From: Dirofilaria immitis
Lineage: Eukaryota; Nematoda; Chromadorea; Rhabditida; Onchocercidae
Direction: 5' to 3'
DNA: 64,000 nucleotides
Assembly: GCA_024305405.1 (NCBI GenBank)
Contig: JAKNDB010000105.1
Location: 1,798,001 to 1,862,000 of the forward strand
Shown here: piece by piece, positions 50,061 to 63,213 of the stretch
How the letters are laid out: each line of letters begins with the position of its first letter
Numbering within the stretch: the first letter of the stretch is position 1
Program-made: the position numbers and the translations under genes
The notes under the pieces: generated by a model
Databases searched by the model: none
What the model was told of the DNA's origin: nothing
The model's input: the letters and a program-made list of their open reading frames with translations, nothing else

Positions 50061-53000
50061 TTAAAGTCGATAAAATGTGCCAAATTTGTATTTTGTTGGA
50101 ACACCAATTTCAGGTTTCAGACGTAATGGAAATAGCCGATGTCGAAAGACAATACTTATAATAATACCAACGACCAATAACGCTAATTGTATTATCATCG
50201 GCCATAAGTAGCCGGATTTCTCGAATAAAGTCCTGCGGTAATTAAGTATTGTAAATATATTTGTTATTAAACACTGCTTTAGAATTAATAGCTAATTAAT
50301 TTAGATGGAAATTATTTAAAATTTAAGAACCATTCACATATGAAAACACTTTATAAAATACGAGAAAAAAGACCAAAAAGTAAATCTTATGATCACAAGA
50401 GAAGAATTATGAAATTCCCATATGTAGTTAGTCATATTCAAAATATTCATATCTAATATCATCATCAGTTTGACATTTACTTAGACTTATATAATTAATT
50501 TATATAATGATTGTTTAATAACAATATTTAGTTTCTATAATTGGAAATTTAAGTTCGATTAATTAAGGTTCATCTGCAATTTAGAAAAAATTGGATTTGA
50601 TTTCAAATTATGACTAGATAGTTGTACTATGAAATTATTTATAATGAAAATGCGTCAGAAATTTTGAAGTGACTCCTAAGTCTTTCGAAATTTCTGCTAG
50701 ATTTCAAAGATTTTTAATTTATTCAATTATAATAACATACGTAGAAATGATTGGCCCAAGGAATCGAGCTGAGCTGCCAAAGAATTCAAATATACCTTGC
50801 ATTAAACCCTGAACAAAGCTATGGAAATGAAGCGTTACTATGCCAAATAATCTATCATAATTTACTGAGATGAACTGCGATTGAAAGCTAAATCAATTTT
50901 ATTTCTCTTTATTTTCCGTCAAGCTCTTAACTATACTGACCTGACTCCTCGGTCCGAGTATTTGAGAATAAAGTGTACCGACAGGTGAAGCTATGAATGG
51001 AAAGGCTAGTCCAAAAAGGACTGTAACTGCAAAACTGTACAGGAAAAAAAGGTACTCGGGTTGTATGCTGACACCATTGATATTGCTGAAAACATCCGCC
51101 AATATAAGGCGTATCCTCGACTGTTGAATTATTGGGAACTGAAAAATCGATGTTATCTAACTTATCTCACTCTTTCTTACGTTTATATTATATGAAAGAA
51201 ACGGCGTTAAGTAAATGGTAGAGGAATAATGAAGTCTCGTATTGCACAAATTATGTGAGAGTCGGATAGATGCATCCAGATTTATTTTCTCATCATTGAA
51301 TGACTAAGTTTCTTTCCAAAAATAACGTGAAATTTTTTTCCAAATGGCATCTTCAAAGAATTTCGTTGTAACTTACATACCATTTTTCATGAAATCTAAA
51401 TGTTCCGGATAAAAAGGCCATGGTAGATTAATAATATGATAAGCAACAAAGCAGGCTAAGCCGAATAATATCATCGATCTTTTATCACTGAAGATTTTTA
51501 AGTTGTTAGAATCATTAAGTAATTTTAAATTAAAGACGGTTTCAAAAGTTATTTCAGCTTTGGGTACCTTCTGAAAAATTAGTCATCATTTGGTTTTCTT
51601 TAGAACAAATTTAACTTACCGATGCTGCAAAGATGTGAAACCAATTAAAAATAACATATAACATTAATAGCACAACTAATGGATTGAATAATACCATTAT
51701 ACAGTACTGCTTGGTTGTCACTCCAATTATACATTGCTATTGTAAGAGGAGGTGCCATTCTGAATAGATATTTTTGTATCGAGAATATAAAGAGGAAAAG
51801 ATTACTCGAAAGAATTCGAAAGCGATTACTAACACTTCAATGTTTGTACCGATGCTTTGCATCGTAAACCATAAGTAGATACAAATTGCGGCAGCGACTC
51901 GATCAAACTTCGGTATTACTGTACCCGATGACTTTTCTATAATTATTTTTCATGATATTCAAATTATATATAATATATTTCATTACTTATTGTTTAGTTT
52001 ATCGAATGAATATGACAATTTAGAGACATGATGTAAAGATCTAAAAGTTTGTGAAAACAGATTTGTCTATATATTCTTTTTAATTCAAATTTTATGTTGA
52101 ACGTGGAAAATAAACACCGGATTTATCAGATCGTAAAATTCCAGAATATTTTTCGGTAAAAACAGTACAGAGTAAAATGGTCGATATGACTGATATGACA
52201 ACTATTAAAAATGCTGGCAACGTGTACATATTTATAATAATAATACCAATTTGAAATCCATTACGACCAAGAGGAGTAAATAAGGCCTGTATTTGTCTTG
52301 TTGTTAGAAAACATGCAAATTCAATTAATTTTTAAATCTTTAGAAATCTTTTGGTTATCCATATGTTATTTATATTAAATGCTCAATAAAAAATCTAAAC
52401 TTTAGGAGTAAAAACATATAAATAACTGAAGCAAAAAGTACACCAAGTAAGCCGTGATTTGATGCAAGAAATAATTTAATTATTTTTAATCTATGTTATG
52501 TGAGGTGATTAAAAATTTTTAATACAATTTTAAATACCTGCAGTGCTGGCCCAATTGAGAGACCAAATACAAAAGATCCAATGGTAACGGATAAGACTTT
52601 GGTACGATCACGGGGTATACTCGCCATAGCTGCATATGTTCGCAACACACACAAATGACCTGGAAACGTTTCTTCCTTTTCAATCAAATATAAAAACTTT
52701 TTTATTTTTTGACTTTCAGTTTCAAAGTCAATGAGCAAGGAATTAAATATAAGGAAAGTGGAACTATTAGTTTTAATCACTGCAGTATAACATAAACTGA
52801 AATTTTCGAACATTCAGCAATATTCGAAGACTCAAAGTTTAAAAATTAGTTGGATCATTTCGTAGTGTATATTTGTTCATTTTATACAGATTCGTGATTT
52901 ACCGTCAAGCTATAACATTAGAAGCAGACTGACCTGAACCAAGGCCGACAATAAAACGTGCCAAGAGCATAAACCATTTTTTAGCGCCAATGGTTGGTAG

Positions 53001-54031
53001 GAGACCATATAGCAAATTGCCGAGGGCCATCGTCATATTGCCAAAGCCAGCTGGGTATTTAGTTGACATTGTCTTTTGACTCCAGAAGCCGAAAAGGATA
53101 GTGGAAATTGTTGTACCAATCGAATATGAAGCAGTAGTCCAACCAAAAATTCCAAATTAGCTGAGGAATCTAGCTAAAAAATTTTTTATATTTTCAAAAT
53201 ATTAAAATATGAAATGTTTCAATAACACAAAAATAAATAATTCGAATAATATTTTCTTATTTATTTGTTAATGAAATAATTTTTAGTAAATTATGAATTT
53301 TACTTTACCGTTGCAGAATACCTAATAATAGTTTTAATTATTATTTATCTGACCAATGAAAATTCTGTTTTAAGTTAAAAGTTAAATAATTTTTAATCTT
53401 TGGAAACTAACTCCATTCAGATAAGGCCACATGGACGTGAAAAATATTGAGCACTGTATACCTGTCATGAAGCATACAGCATTGCAAATCCATATTGATC
53501 CCCATGGTGTTTTTCCTTCGTCCAAACATGGAACTCCTTTTGGATAGCTAAAATTTGATAAAAAATTGGAATCAATTACCAACCTGAGAATTAATATGAT
53601 AAATGTTTCATTATGATTAAATGACTGCTCTTTATAGCAATTTCTGTTTGATATCGTTGGATTCTATGATAATAAACTTTCAGAGCTCAACGTTTGTCAC
53701 TTTTTTTAGAGAATTAAAATGAGCCTATTGAGGGAAAAATTATCGCATATTCTATTTTTCCATATTCAATTCAAATACATGAATGAATTAAAAGACAAAA
53801 TGATACCGAAAATAAATAAATAAACATGTTGCAATAAGCAAATATGTCGATCGAATGAATATCCAAAATAAAGGTAGTATTTTAGAAATCTTGTCGAACA
53901 TAAATTATACCTACTTATCCTATTTATTTCGTCATTAAATAAAACTTCCTTAATTTGATTAATCAAAAGAAATCAATTAAAAAAGGAAAATACCTGATAG
54001 CTTTTTCAGTGATGACAGTATTTACAGTCAT
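50061..54031 (-). CDS. Major facilitator superfamily carrier, MFSD8/CLN7-like
   Basis: A 12-span carrier type; the vertebrate relative CLN7 acts in endolysosomal membranes. Eleven exons: 54031-53994, 53547-53412, 53173-52934, 52659-52538, 52286-52118, 51936-51830, 51759-51620, 51487-51381, 51120-50941, 50808-50741, 50232-50061, giving about 490 residues, close to the family length. Seen in order: a start MTVNTVITEKAI, TM1 (NAVCFMTGIQCSIFFTSMWP), the TM2-3 loop FGFWSQKTMSTKYPAGFGN (MFS motif A position), MASIPRDRTKVLSV, SIGPALQ, NLPWPFYPEHLDF, GLMQGIFEFFGSSARFLGP and a final LFEKSGYLWPM with a basic tail. Three single-base homopolymer changes are needed (A5 at 53145-53149, A5 at 51647-51651, A7 at 51044-51050), plus probably one at 51755-51756. 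Otherwise splice phases agree throughout. Substrate unknown. Confidence 0.9.
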
Positions 54032-54036
54032 TTTCC

Positions 54037-54090
54037 GTAGGATTCACAACAACGATACTTTCAGTAGGATTCACAACAACGATACTTCGT
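54037..54090. repeat. 27-bp perfect tandem duplication just upstream of the MFS start
   Basis: GTAGGATTCACAACAACGAT followed by ACTTTCA (54037-54063), then the same 20 bases followed by ACTTCGT (54064-54090). It begins 6 bp upstream of the MFS initiation codon, so it lies in the 5' UTR or core promoter. Confidence 0.9.
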
Positions 54091-57000
54091 GATTCTGTTG
54101 TAACGAAGAATATTATTTATCTCTTGGTGATACATTTGATAGTCGAAATCAGATTATTATGTCGAGAATTGAGCAACAAGAGGATAAGAAAATTGCACAA
54201 AGTAAATACCAAAGCAATGTCGCTAATCTGATTTACGTATTATCATTTGATTAAGGAAGAGAATTATTGATAACTGGATGGTGCTTTTTAGTTGATCTTA
54301 ATAAGACAGCAAATGAAAAATATTCTAAACAATAGATAAAACATTGCAATAGTATTTGGATGAATTAACAACAAGTTAGTCAAAAAAATCTAAGCACATT
54401 ATTACCTGTTTTAAGACTGTTTAAAGTCTCAAATATTATCACGAATGAAGGATAAAAGTGAATTGAATCAACTTTTGGATTAAAAAGTAACTGAACCATG
54501 AAGATTCTATTATTAAGTGCTCATTAAAAAATTGGAAAATTATTCATCTCCTAATTTTGTAATTTTATTTTCAAATAAAATCAAAGAAATACTGAAAGTT
54601 CATTTGTATATAATTTTCACTTTAATGAAGGGAAATATGAAATTTTTTGATATGCTTCTAATCATTTTTAATAGGTCTTGACTGCTTCTTTCCATTTTCA
54701 GATGATTGGTTTGAAGCGGATCAAAAGGCAATTTTTCCATTTTCAAACTAATTAAAATCGGAAAGGAAGCTGAGCTATTCAAAATAAAAACGGCGTTCTT
54801 TGCATAGAATCAAGTTGTTAAAATTGGTAATAATTATTTATAAACAATGATAATGATAAGAATCTTTTTGTTAGAAGTTTTTGTTCACCAAATCTATTTT
54901 AACGCCGAAATCTTAAATATGTGATAAAATAAAAGCTATTTTATATTATGATTAATGTTTTTTGAAAGAAATTACAATGGTAATGATAAGGATGAAAGAG
55001 AAATTGATGTTAAAAGTAATGTTTATTTTACAAGTTAAATCATAATTTCGAGCAATTTTATTCTAAATTCTTTAGCATTTATTCTTCGAGTTATACGACG
55101 AATAGTTCTACAAATATAGTTGATTAGATTGTTCTTCGTCGTTGCTTATCGAAGGAACGATCCTGATTTCTTTGAGCGATAGATTGACCGTTTCGATCGT
55201 TTTTCGTGAAAGATCTTAATTCTTCAGAAGTGGAAATTTGTTTACTACACGTAAACCTTCGCACAAATTTGTAGCGCAAGGAAATTTAGTTTATAGCATT
55301 TTAACTCCTTTAGAAAGCAGTTTGTCATATGCTTGTCAACAATAGTACAATTTAAAACATGTTGACATATCGCGAAAGCGGTTTGTTTGCTTCATGTCAC
55401 TATAGTATAGCACAATTTATCATATGTCAACTCAGTCGTGCAAAGATCAAAAGCTTGATTATATCAAAATATTTGTACAGTACAAAGATTCCTTGATCAT
55501 TTCATTATATCAGTGTTCTCATAAGAATTTTAAATGAATAGCAAGTCATAGTGATAACAATGAAGATTGCATACTTTTTAGAATATAAGAGAAAAGAATT
55601 TGATAGTTTAATAAAGAAACGAATAAAAATCAATCAAATATGATCATTCTTTGTCTATCTAACAATTCTTTATGATTTTCAATTTCTTTGAAAAGTTCAA
55701 TTTTTCCCGTGGGCTTAAGAAGAAAATTAGTAGTAAAAATATGCATGCAATTTGTTCTTAAGGAATTTAGCAATAAAAGAAAAATGAATGACATGACATA
55801 ATAAAGATGATAAATTGCTTACTCAATCATTTATTTAGTGGTTTGATTTAAATGCACAAAGTGATTATTCACATTATGTAGAATTACCATAAACAAAAAG
55901 TTTACTGAAAACGACGCAACTTTATATTTTATTAGACAAATTATTATGATAATTTCGCTGATAACAGATTATTATGATAGATAATAATAATCGGTATCAA
56001 TTTTCACGATTGATGCTTGGATTTTATTACAAAATTTTAGTAAGGAAACGGAGTGTCTTGGAATTCTTAGTAGTGGGATGCAGCCAAACTTTCTTTTTCT
56101 TTATAAAATTATGATTTCGTTCAAATGCTTATTTCCTTCAAAATTGAATTATTTTATCAACTTGATTCTAAGTATTAGAAATGTATAATTTGTGATCGCT
56201 AACTTTTAAAAATAAGTCTCGAAATATCGCAAGAAAATTTTTTATTATGCTTTATCAGAACATAGTGAAAATGATTATGCCTGATGCCTTTCCATAATAG
56301 GTGATTCCACTATTAATTCATCAGAATATCCATTAGAAATATTCAATTTTCGAGCTTCTTTCTGTCTTCATTCTTACTTCTACTTCTTATGGATTTTATT
56401 GACTTAAGTATTTCTTTTTGCATATTTATGAATCATTAAAACATATAAAGTTTTCAAAATTTAATGTTGTAAAATTGAAACTACAATGTAACAATAATCA
56501 CATTAATACACTGAACAATGTGTTTTTTCAAGAAGTGCTACGTAAGCATCGATTCTTAACAACATTACAAATACTAATAATATTCAATTGAAAGTGCTAT
56601 TATCACGAAATTCGCAAAACGAAATCCAAAAAAAAAAAATATTCTTTTCTTACACCATTTGGAAATAAAATTTTCATATATTCCGTGGTTATATCTATCA
56701 AATACTTGCGGGATGCACGCAAAATTGAAAAGAATTTATGGCTCTATGAAAAAAGTAAAAACTTTTTGGGAATTTGAAAAAGATTGCTATGCAGTGATAT
56801 CTTTCATAATAGTTTTTTGGCATTGAGGTCGAGATTGAATAAAAATATTTGATAGCAATGATTGAAAATTATAAATAATTTACATCTGATATGGTATCGA
56901 AAATGACATTCATTTTTGATTTAATTTGATTCCATTTTTATCAATCGCTCTGTTTACTTATCTATTTTAGCCAAAAAAAAAAAAAAAAAAACCAAAGCTT

Positions 57001-58724
57001 TCGAAAGTAAATAATTCATTACTTCCATATTCTTTGTTTAAAAGTGATAAAATTTTAAAACCTGAAAGCAGCTATTCTTTCTGCAATTCAATTCCAGAAT
57101 AGTCATAGTCACATAGTCACGAATTTAGGATAGATTAAATATGAAAAAGAATATATAAGGAATAATATTTTATTGCTTATATATTCTTGTGAAGTCTGAC
57201 TAAAATGACATATGATATCTAATACAAGAAGGCATCAAATAAGTAAGAAATCGTTCTGTATTGTATTTTCATTTTCGTTCATTATGACAACGATAGTAGA
57301 AGTAATGATGAACGTCTATGAGCTGTTTTGAATTTTTCAATTTGATGCATCAGTCAATTCGTTTATTTATGATTTAGATCAATCAATAACTATGTGCCAG
57401 TATATCGTATCGGCTTCGAAATTGGTTTCAAAAATTTATCTGATTTCCTCATTATGTCTAATAGCTATCTTCCGTTATGAACAAATGTCAGGCTTTTTTT
57501 TTTTGGAGTTTCAAATGGAAAACGCATCAACAGATGGATTTATTGACTAAAATATTCCGGTAAGTTAATGGAAAATTACCAGAATAATCATAACGATGAT
57601 ATTTTAGTAATTTTATAAGCAAAAAAATTTCTTTTTCAACAACTTTTTTTCATTTATTTTGCTTGATCGATCTTTTCTGTGTAAAAATTTTTTATCTTCG
57701 ATTACTTGTATAATTGTAATTTCAATTACCTTTTTTAATTAAATCTCATCCAATAAGGATTTTTCAGTAACAATTGTTCAAGAAATATTTTCCAAAAATT
57801 CAGTCATTTCAGTTATGGAAGAGATGAATTAATATATTTTTATATGTATCAACAAATTCCTTTCCTTTTTTTCCCAGTATTTACAACTTCATATACTGAT
57901 TGATTAGTTGAATATTGATCGATGATTCAATTTCAAAAGTGATTAATTTTTGAATTATTTTATTACAGTTTTATCCATTAAATAATGCTTCAAAAAATTA
58001 CGAATTGTAAAAAATGAAATTGAATGGATTTTGAAAGAATTGGATAAGATTTGGAATTAGTCGAACAAATTTGTTATGATATTCAGTATCTACTTTCGTT
58101 ATATTTTAATTAAATTAGAAGCAAATAGCATAAGAAATATATTCATTTTATAGTGATTTTTGATTTTCGTCTGCTCGATTATCTTAGCTATGAAACAATG
58201 GCTTTTATTACTTCTTCTGAGATATTAGAGAAGATGGATTTATCTCACTCAAATACATACAATATGCGGGATAAAGTGCTCAATAATGAAAAGCTAATAT
58301 TATTTGTTCGAACAATAAATAAAATAAAGGATTTTTACTGAAATATGAGATTCTAATCTATGATAAACCAATACAGCAATGTGAATGAATTGATACTAAG
58401 AAAAGGAAGAGAATAATAATTTTCTCTGAAAAACTGTTGCATACTTTGTCTCCATATGTTTTCCACAAATATAATGTTGCTACGGTAAGTACAAAAACTT
58501 TTTCGATCAGAGTGTTTCACTCTATCTTATTCATAGTGAAGTTATTTAGAAAAATTTCAATCAATTGATAGTATAAAAGAATAACTTAAAGTAATAATTA
58601 GATAACTGCAACCAATTTTTGGCAAAAACAATGTTAATAGCTTACAATAATCGTTTTATTTTACTTCTTTTGATTCTATTTCAGCAGCTTCTTAAGTACC
58701 ATTTGAAACACCATCTCAGATCGC
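54091..58724. other. Intergenic region
   Basis: No credible exon seen on either strand. Contains a run of 19 A (56973-56991). It is upstream of the MFS gene and downstream of the four-pass protein gene, so it should hold the MFS promoter. A less AT-rich patch at about 55130-55290 has no coding potential that I can support. Confidence 0.55.
58655..58660 (-). promoter_or_regulatory. Candidate poly(A) signal of the four-pass protein gene
   Basis: AATAAA on the minus strand about 65 bp after the stop at 58727-58725. No AATAAA is present on the minus strand between the upstream gene's stop (59952) and this gene's start. Confidence 0.45.
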
Positions 58725-59782
58725 TTATTTGTTGTTCATTCCGTCTAGTTCTTTTTGGTTTGCATGAGATAAACCTTCGAATACAGTGTTCAGATCAATA
58801 CTAAAGCGAAGTTTCTCAACAAGCCTCATCGTTAAACCCAATGCTCTACATCCATAGATTGACGTTATCATTGCTATTACCATCTGCAATTCTTCTTGCG
58901 TCGCAATTTTTTAAACTGATGAATGAAATCTTACTGATTGAAATTTAGTTCGAACATATTGAAAAATTATGAAATCGTAAAGAGCCGAATAAAACATAAT
59001 TTCAATATTTTTTCTTTAATTTTAAATTATTTTTTATTTCCCGTTTTTTTATTTTGTGTAGAATGAGACTGACTTCAATAAAACAAGCGAAACTTAATAA
59101 ATAGTCGATGGCCAGTGATTCCTGCTTGTTAAGGAACCATTCCGGATTCAACGTAGGAAATGCACTTGCTATGGCTGGAAGGACACCTAGAATTTTATAG
59201 ACTAAATTTCTACCCATTAAATCTTTAAATTCTAAATTTTTGCTTTAAAACCATTAAAGCTCTCTAAAAACTGCAGGAAATAGAGAAATTCGGTTACCTA
59301 AAATGAGGGGTACAAGAGATAAAATAGTGTTTAGCATTGATAAGATAAATGTTGCTGTCGCTGCGTTGTAAGACCTGAAATGTTTTGTGATATCGATTTT
59401 TGATTTCAATGATACATTCGATTTTCGATTTCACCGTCAAAATACAGTGAAACGGCTGCAGTGTTTTAGCCCATAAATTGTACAAAATTGAAAAATGCAA
59501 ATATCATTCAATCAAATTGATATATCATTAATTTTTTGAAATGAAATTTAATTTATACGCAAATAAAACGCGAGAGATCAAAGTAGAGATCTATAAAAGC
59601 TAAAAATGACCTGAAACAAACCTTCGACTACTGGAGCATATTCCGGTGATACCAGCTGTGAAAGCGAGAATAGCAAAAATAAGCTCGATGCCCATTGCCC
59701 ACTTCAAATTCCAAATTATTCGTAAAACCCCGCAAGCAAATATTAGTAACGAGCAAAGAACCTGAAAATACACTATTGTCAT
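58725..59782 (-). CDS. Four-transmembrane-segment protein, family not assigned
   Basis: Exons 59782-59622 (the part from 59761 follows TTTTCAG), 59374-59298, 59201-59074, 58883-58725, with phases consistent, about 175 residues. Four hydrophobic spans: VLCSLLIFACGVLRIIW; GIELIFAILAFTAGITGI; FILSMLNTILSLVPLILG; and IDYLLSFACFIEMVIAMITS. A short cytosolic tail ends DGMNNK. The ATG at 59782 is in frame with the first span and is taken as the start. An acceptor-like TTTTCAG just after it leaves open that 59761 is instead an internal exon border. The layout resembles small four-pass families (MS4A-like, tetraspan). No tetraspanin CCG motif is seen. It lies 170 bp downstream of the Pro/Ser-rich gene on the same strand, compatible with an operon. 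Confidence 0.72.
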
Positions 59783-59951
59783 ATGGAAATATTATCTCTC
59801 AGAGTAAAAACTTTATAGTTTAATTGCAAGACATTCTATTATTCAAATATTCTTCAACTGTATAAATAACTGAACAGTTCGGAATTATAAATAGATTTGC
59901 TTAGGAGATAAACCTGCAAAACAGAAAGCACTGAAAGCGCATCAAAATTGA

Positions 59952-62900
59952 TTATTTCTTTGCGGGTTTTAAAATCTCCTCGTCAGATATTTGCGGAGGA
60001 GCATTGGATTCGGCAGGCCCATATATAGAATGCCGCCGGATAAGATAATCACTGGCCATACCTGGAGCTCCAGCAAGCATTGATGACGCTGGTCGACTGC
60101 ATGATAACAAACCCTGAAAATCCTCAATTAATTTTTTAGCTAAAATTTAAAGCTCTTCTTAATTTCATTTCATTCAGAAATAATGCATGGCTAAAAAAAG
60201 TTATGTTAATATGAAATATGTAGAAACATCTCATTGATTTTGTAAGAAATTAAAAATTAAAGTTCTAACCCAGGAAACATATTGGTAAAATTAAGTTATT
60301 ATAACTTGCAAATGTTCCAGTTATGATTTTAGTATAATTTTAATTTCAATTATTGTTTTAATTTTTTAATAATTCGAACTCCAATGAATTTTGAAAGAAA
60401 TATGCAATGAAAGGAACTAAATGGTTAAAGAGGTTATGAATATCAATAATCGATTTTAATTAAGAAAATAAAGATAAAAATTAAATATTACCAATAACAG
60501 ATTAAATATTAGACTACATTTTTCAGTTTGTTCTCATAAAAGTTCCCAGACAAGACTGATGAAATTGTGCTGTAGTTTAACAAATTAACAAGTTAAAGAT
60601 TAATGAGAAAGTATGGAAAGCTGATATTTTATGATGATGCATAGTTTAAAAATAAATTCATAGTTGAACTTTAAACAGGCATTTCTGTTACAAAAAGAAG
60701 TATCGAATAAAGCAAACCTGTTTATTAATCGGATTAGAGTTAACTGATGACTGAACTTGCACATTGTAGGCACCATATAGTTGGTTGATTTGCTTAGTCA
60801 TTTGACTAATTTCATTGCCGTAATTTGTGTATTGATCGAAATCGATCTGTTCCGGTCGAGGAAGTGTGCAATAGCTCTGATATCTCGAAGGAACATTACC
60901 GATATTATCGCAAAAAGCAATGGTACCTAAGGAAATAATAATCAGAATATTAGCACTAATTTAACAAGAATTCAAGAATTATTTCATAATCTAATACATT
61001 AATGCATTAATCTATTTTGCTTTAATTTAAATGTAAGCTAGTGTTGCTTTCCTTGAACTCACATTTCGCTTTCTGAATTTTCGGCTCCTTCTATGGCTAC
61101 ATACGAAAATAGTGCTTGAATAATGACAACTGAAGAATGAAAACAAAGAAAAAGAAAATCAAATGAGATTATAATCGAATTTCAAATAACGATTCAATAT
61201 TACGTTTGGAAAATTTGGATTTTCATTGTTTTCATCTTTTCCCTCAACCAATCAGTAAAAAATTTTCTGCTATTTGTTCTTTTCATAAAAATGTCATATT
61301 ATTGGCACTAACATCAAAAGATTAGGAAACAGTCAAAAATGCAAATTACTCCCATCTTTGGCATTCCATACCTATTCCTAGGTCGCTATTCGCTCTTGAA
61401 GTGGGTCGAGATAAAGCGGGCATATTCATCGCACTAGCTGGACGATAAGGTCCTGGTGGTGGTGGAATTATTCCAGAATGTGGTCCTCTCCATATTCCTT
61501 TTGGTTCCGGACGTGGTATGGCGCTAGTACCTGAAGCTTGATAAATCAAGTTTTTCAATTTCTGCAAGGATTCTAAGCTAGCAACTTTATCTGCAATTTT
61601 CATCGCAATCATATTAATAGTAATAGCATATTTACTCGAACTTTAGCATCCTATATTCATCGTTATTACTGATAAGATATATCATATTAATATTCAATAA
61701 TATTGTCTTTCAATCCAAAATTCTCTTGGTGAAAAAATTTGTCAATTGCGAATTATTATTTAAATGGTACAGGTAAGAGAAAAGATTTGGTTTAACTTAT
61801 AATAGTTCCATGGCAATATATAATTTACGATTGTCAGCTTAAATAAAAAAAAAATTACGAGTAGATGCACCGTATTAATTCAAAACTTTTGTTTTAATAA
61901 CTGAAATTGATGAATTCAAGAAAGGAATAGCTTGCCATATAAACTGTCAGTATTATGTGACTTCATCGTCCCTTGGATACCGGTCATTGCCCGTGGATGA
62001 CCTGAAAAAGCTAGGATTGTATTGCTATCAAATTTTCTTCGCACTATTCAAACTTTTTTTTGAAATATTTTTTTATTTCTCAGCCGGAAAATTTGGAGCA
62101 TATTTTTTCTATCTTCGAAGTTGCAGAAATATAGAAATATTAAAAATATTGACCTGATTGCTGTTGTGTACCATAGATTTGCGACAAATCCTGATTTAAA
62201 TGTGTATTCAAGGTTGCATCACGTAACACATTTATTGCTGTTTTCTTGCTTAGTGAACCTGATTTGAATGGAGTGTATAGAAAGGGCTGTTTCAGATCTT
62301 CACGCTAAAATATCTAAGTGAAAAGAAAATTATCGATAACGAAAGGATAAGGAATATGTTTAAGAAGTACAACCTTCTGATAGAGTAATATAACTTTCAG
62401 AGAAAGTTTTTCAAGTACTTTCCAATTGTTAAACTCAAATAATTTCGAAAGATTGCTCATTTCCATGAAATTGATATAGAATCCATCACTTTCAAGCGTT
62501 TCAACCCAAAATCGTGTGTTTAATAGAGTTTTTAAACTTTTAAACTCTTCCTGAGTTCCAATAACAAATGCCATTAATTCTGTATGAAGTGGAAAGACTT
62601 ATTTTCTAGTCTGATAGGCACTAAAGAGTAAAATTCGTCTCAGTTTCTATTCTTTCCGGAGAGATGTAACTTAGATTTATTCATGGGGCTCCAAAAAATT
62701 TCCAGATATTTTCTAACCAAGCTTTCTTTTAGTGCGTACATGGTTGTATATTAATTATTTTTTTTCTCGAACTTAGTTAATTTCGCTATTATTATAACCT
62801 TAAATCACTGAGGGTCATATTAAATATTTGGCTAATTCAAACACCTTTCTACCGATATTCTTCAGTGAATTCACTCCTTTGGTCATACTGATTTTATTTC

Positions 62901-63213
62901 TGATCATTTCAGTATAGTCATTATTAAATTACAGTAACGTCTAATGGAAATTCACGACGATGTAAATGTTTAGAAACGTACACTTTCTTGCATTTGCTTG
63001 GACCAAGCTTCACTAATTCCATGTTTCTTCTTCGGTAAAAATTGTCGACTAACAGTTGTTACTTCGGGTCGCTTCTGTGTTTGCTCATCATTTTTAACGA
63101 AATTTGTCGACCAAAATTGATTTCGATTCCCTTTCCGATTTTATGATCTTTCGGAGCTATTTCCGGTGTTGTTTCTGGTGTAACTTTAGATGCCATTACT
63201 GTGACGCTTTCAT
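59952..63213 (-). CDS. Pro/Ser-rich cytosolic protein of unknown family, 3' five exons
   Basis: Exons 63213-62982, 62304-62154, 61590-61372, 60926-60718, 60113-59952, with GT/AG borders and consistent phases, about 324 residues visible. The first listed exon begins mid-codon, so at least one upstream exon is missing. Segments in order: MASKVTPETTPEIAPKDHK, KKKHGISEAWSKQMQES, REDLKQPFLYTPFKSGSL, TAINVLRDATLNTHLNQDL, a Pro-rich stretch GIIPPPPGPYRPASAMNMP, SRPTSRANSDLGIG, a Tyr/Gln-rich region YGNEISQMTKQINQLYGAYN, and the end SDEEILKPAKK. No membrane span or signal peptide. The Pro-rich and RPxS motifs suggest an SH3/14-3-3-binding scaffold, which is inference only. Exon 63213-62982 changes frame once; CCCC for CCC at 63129-63131 would restore it. 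Confidence 0.72.
62314..62574 (-). other. Open frame inside an intron of the Pro/Ser-rich gene
   Basis: An 86-codon ATG-initiated frame (…VIGTQEEFKSLKTLLNTRFW…) ends with TAG 10 bases upstream of exon 62304-62154. It has fairly protein-like composition, but no clean acceptor or donor and no recognised motif. Could be an alternative exon or chance. Confidence 0.2.
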
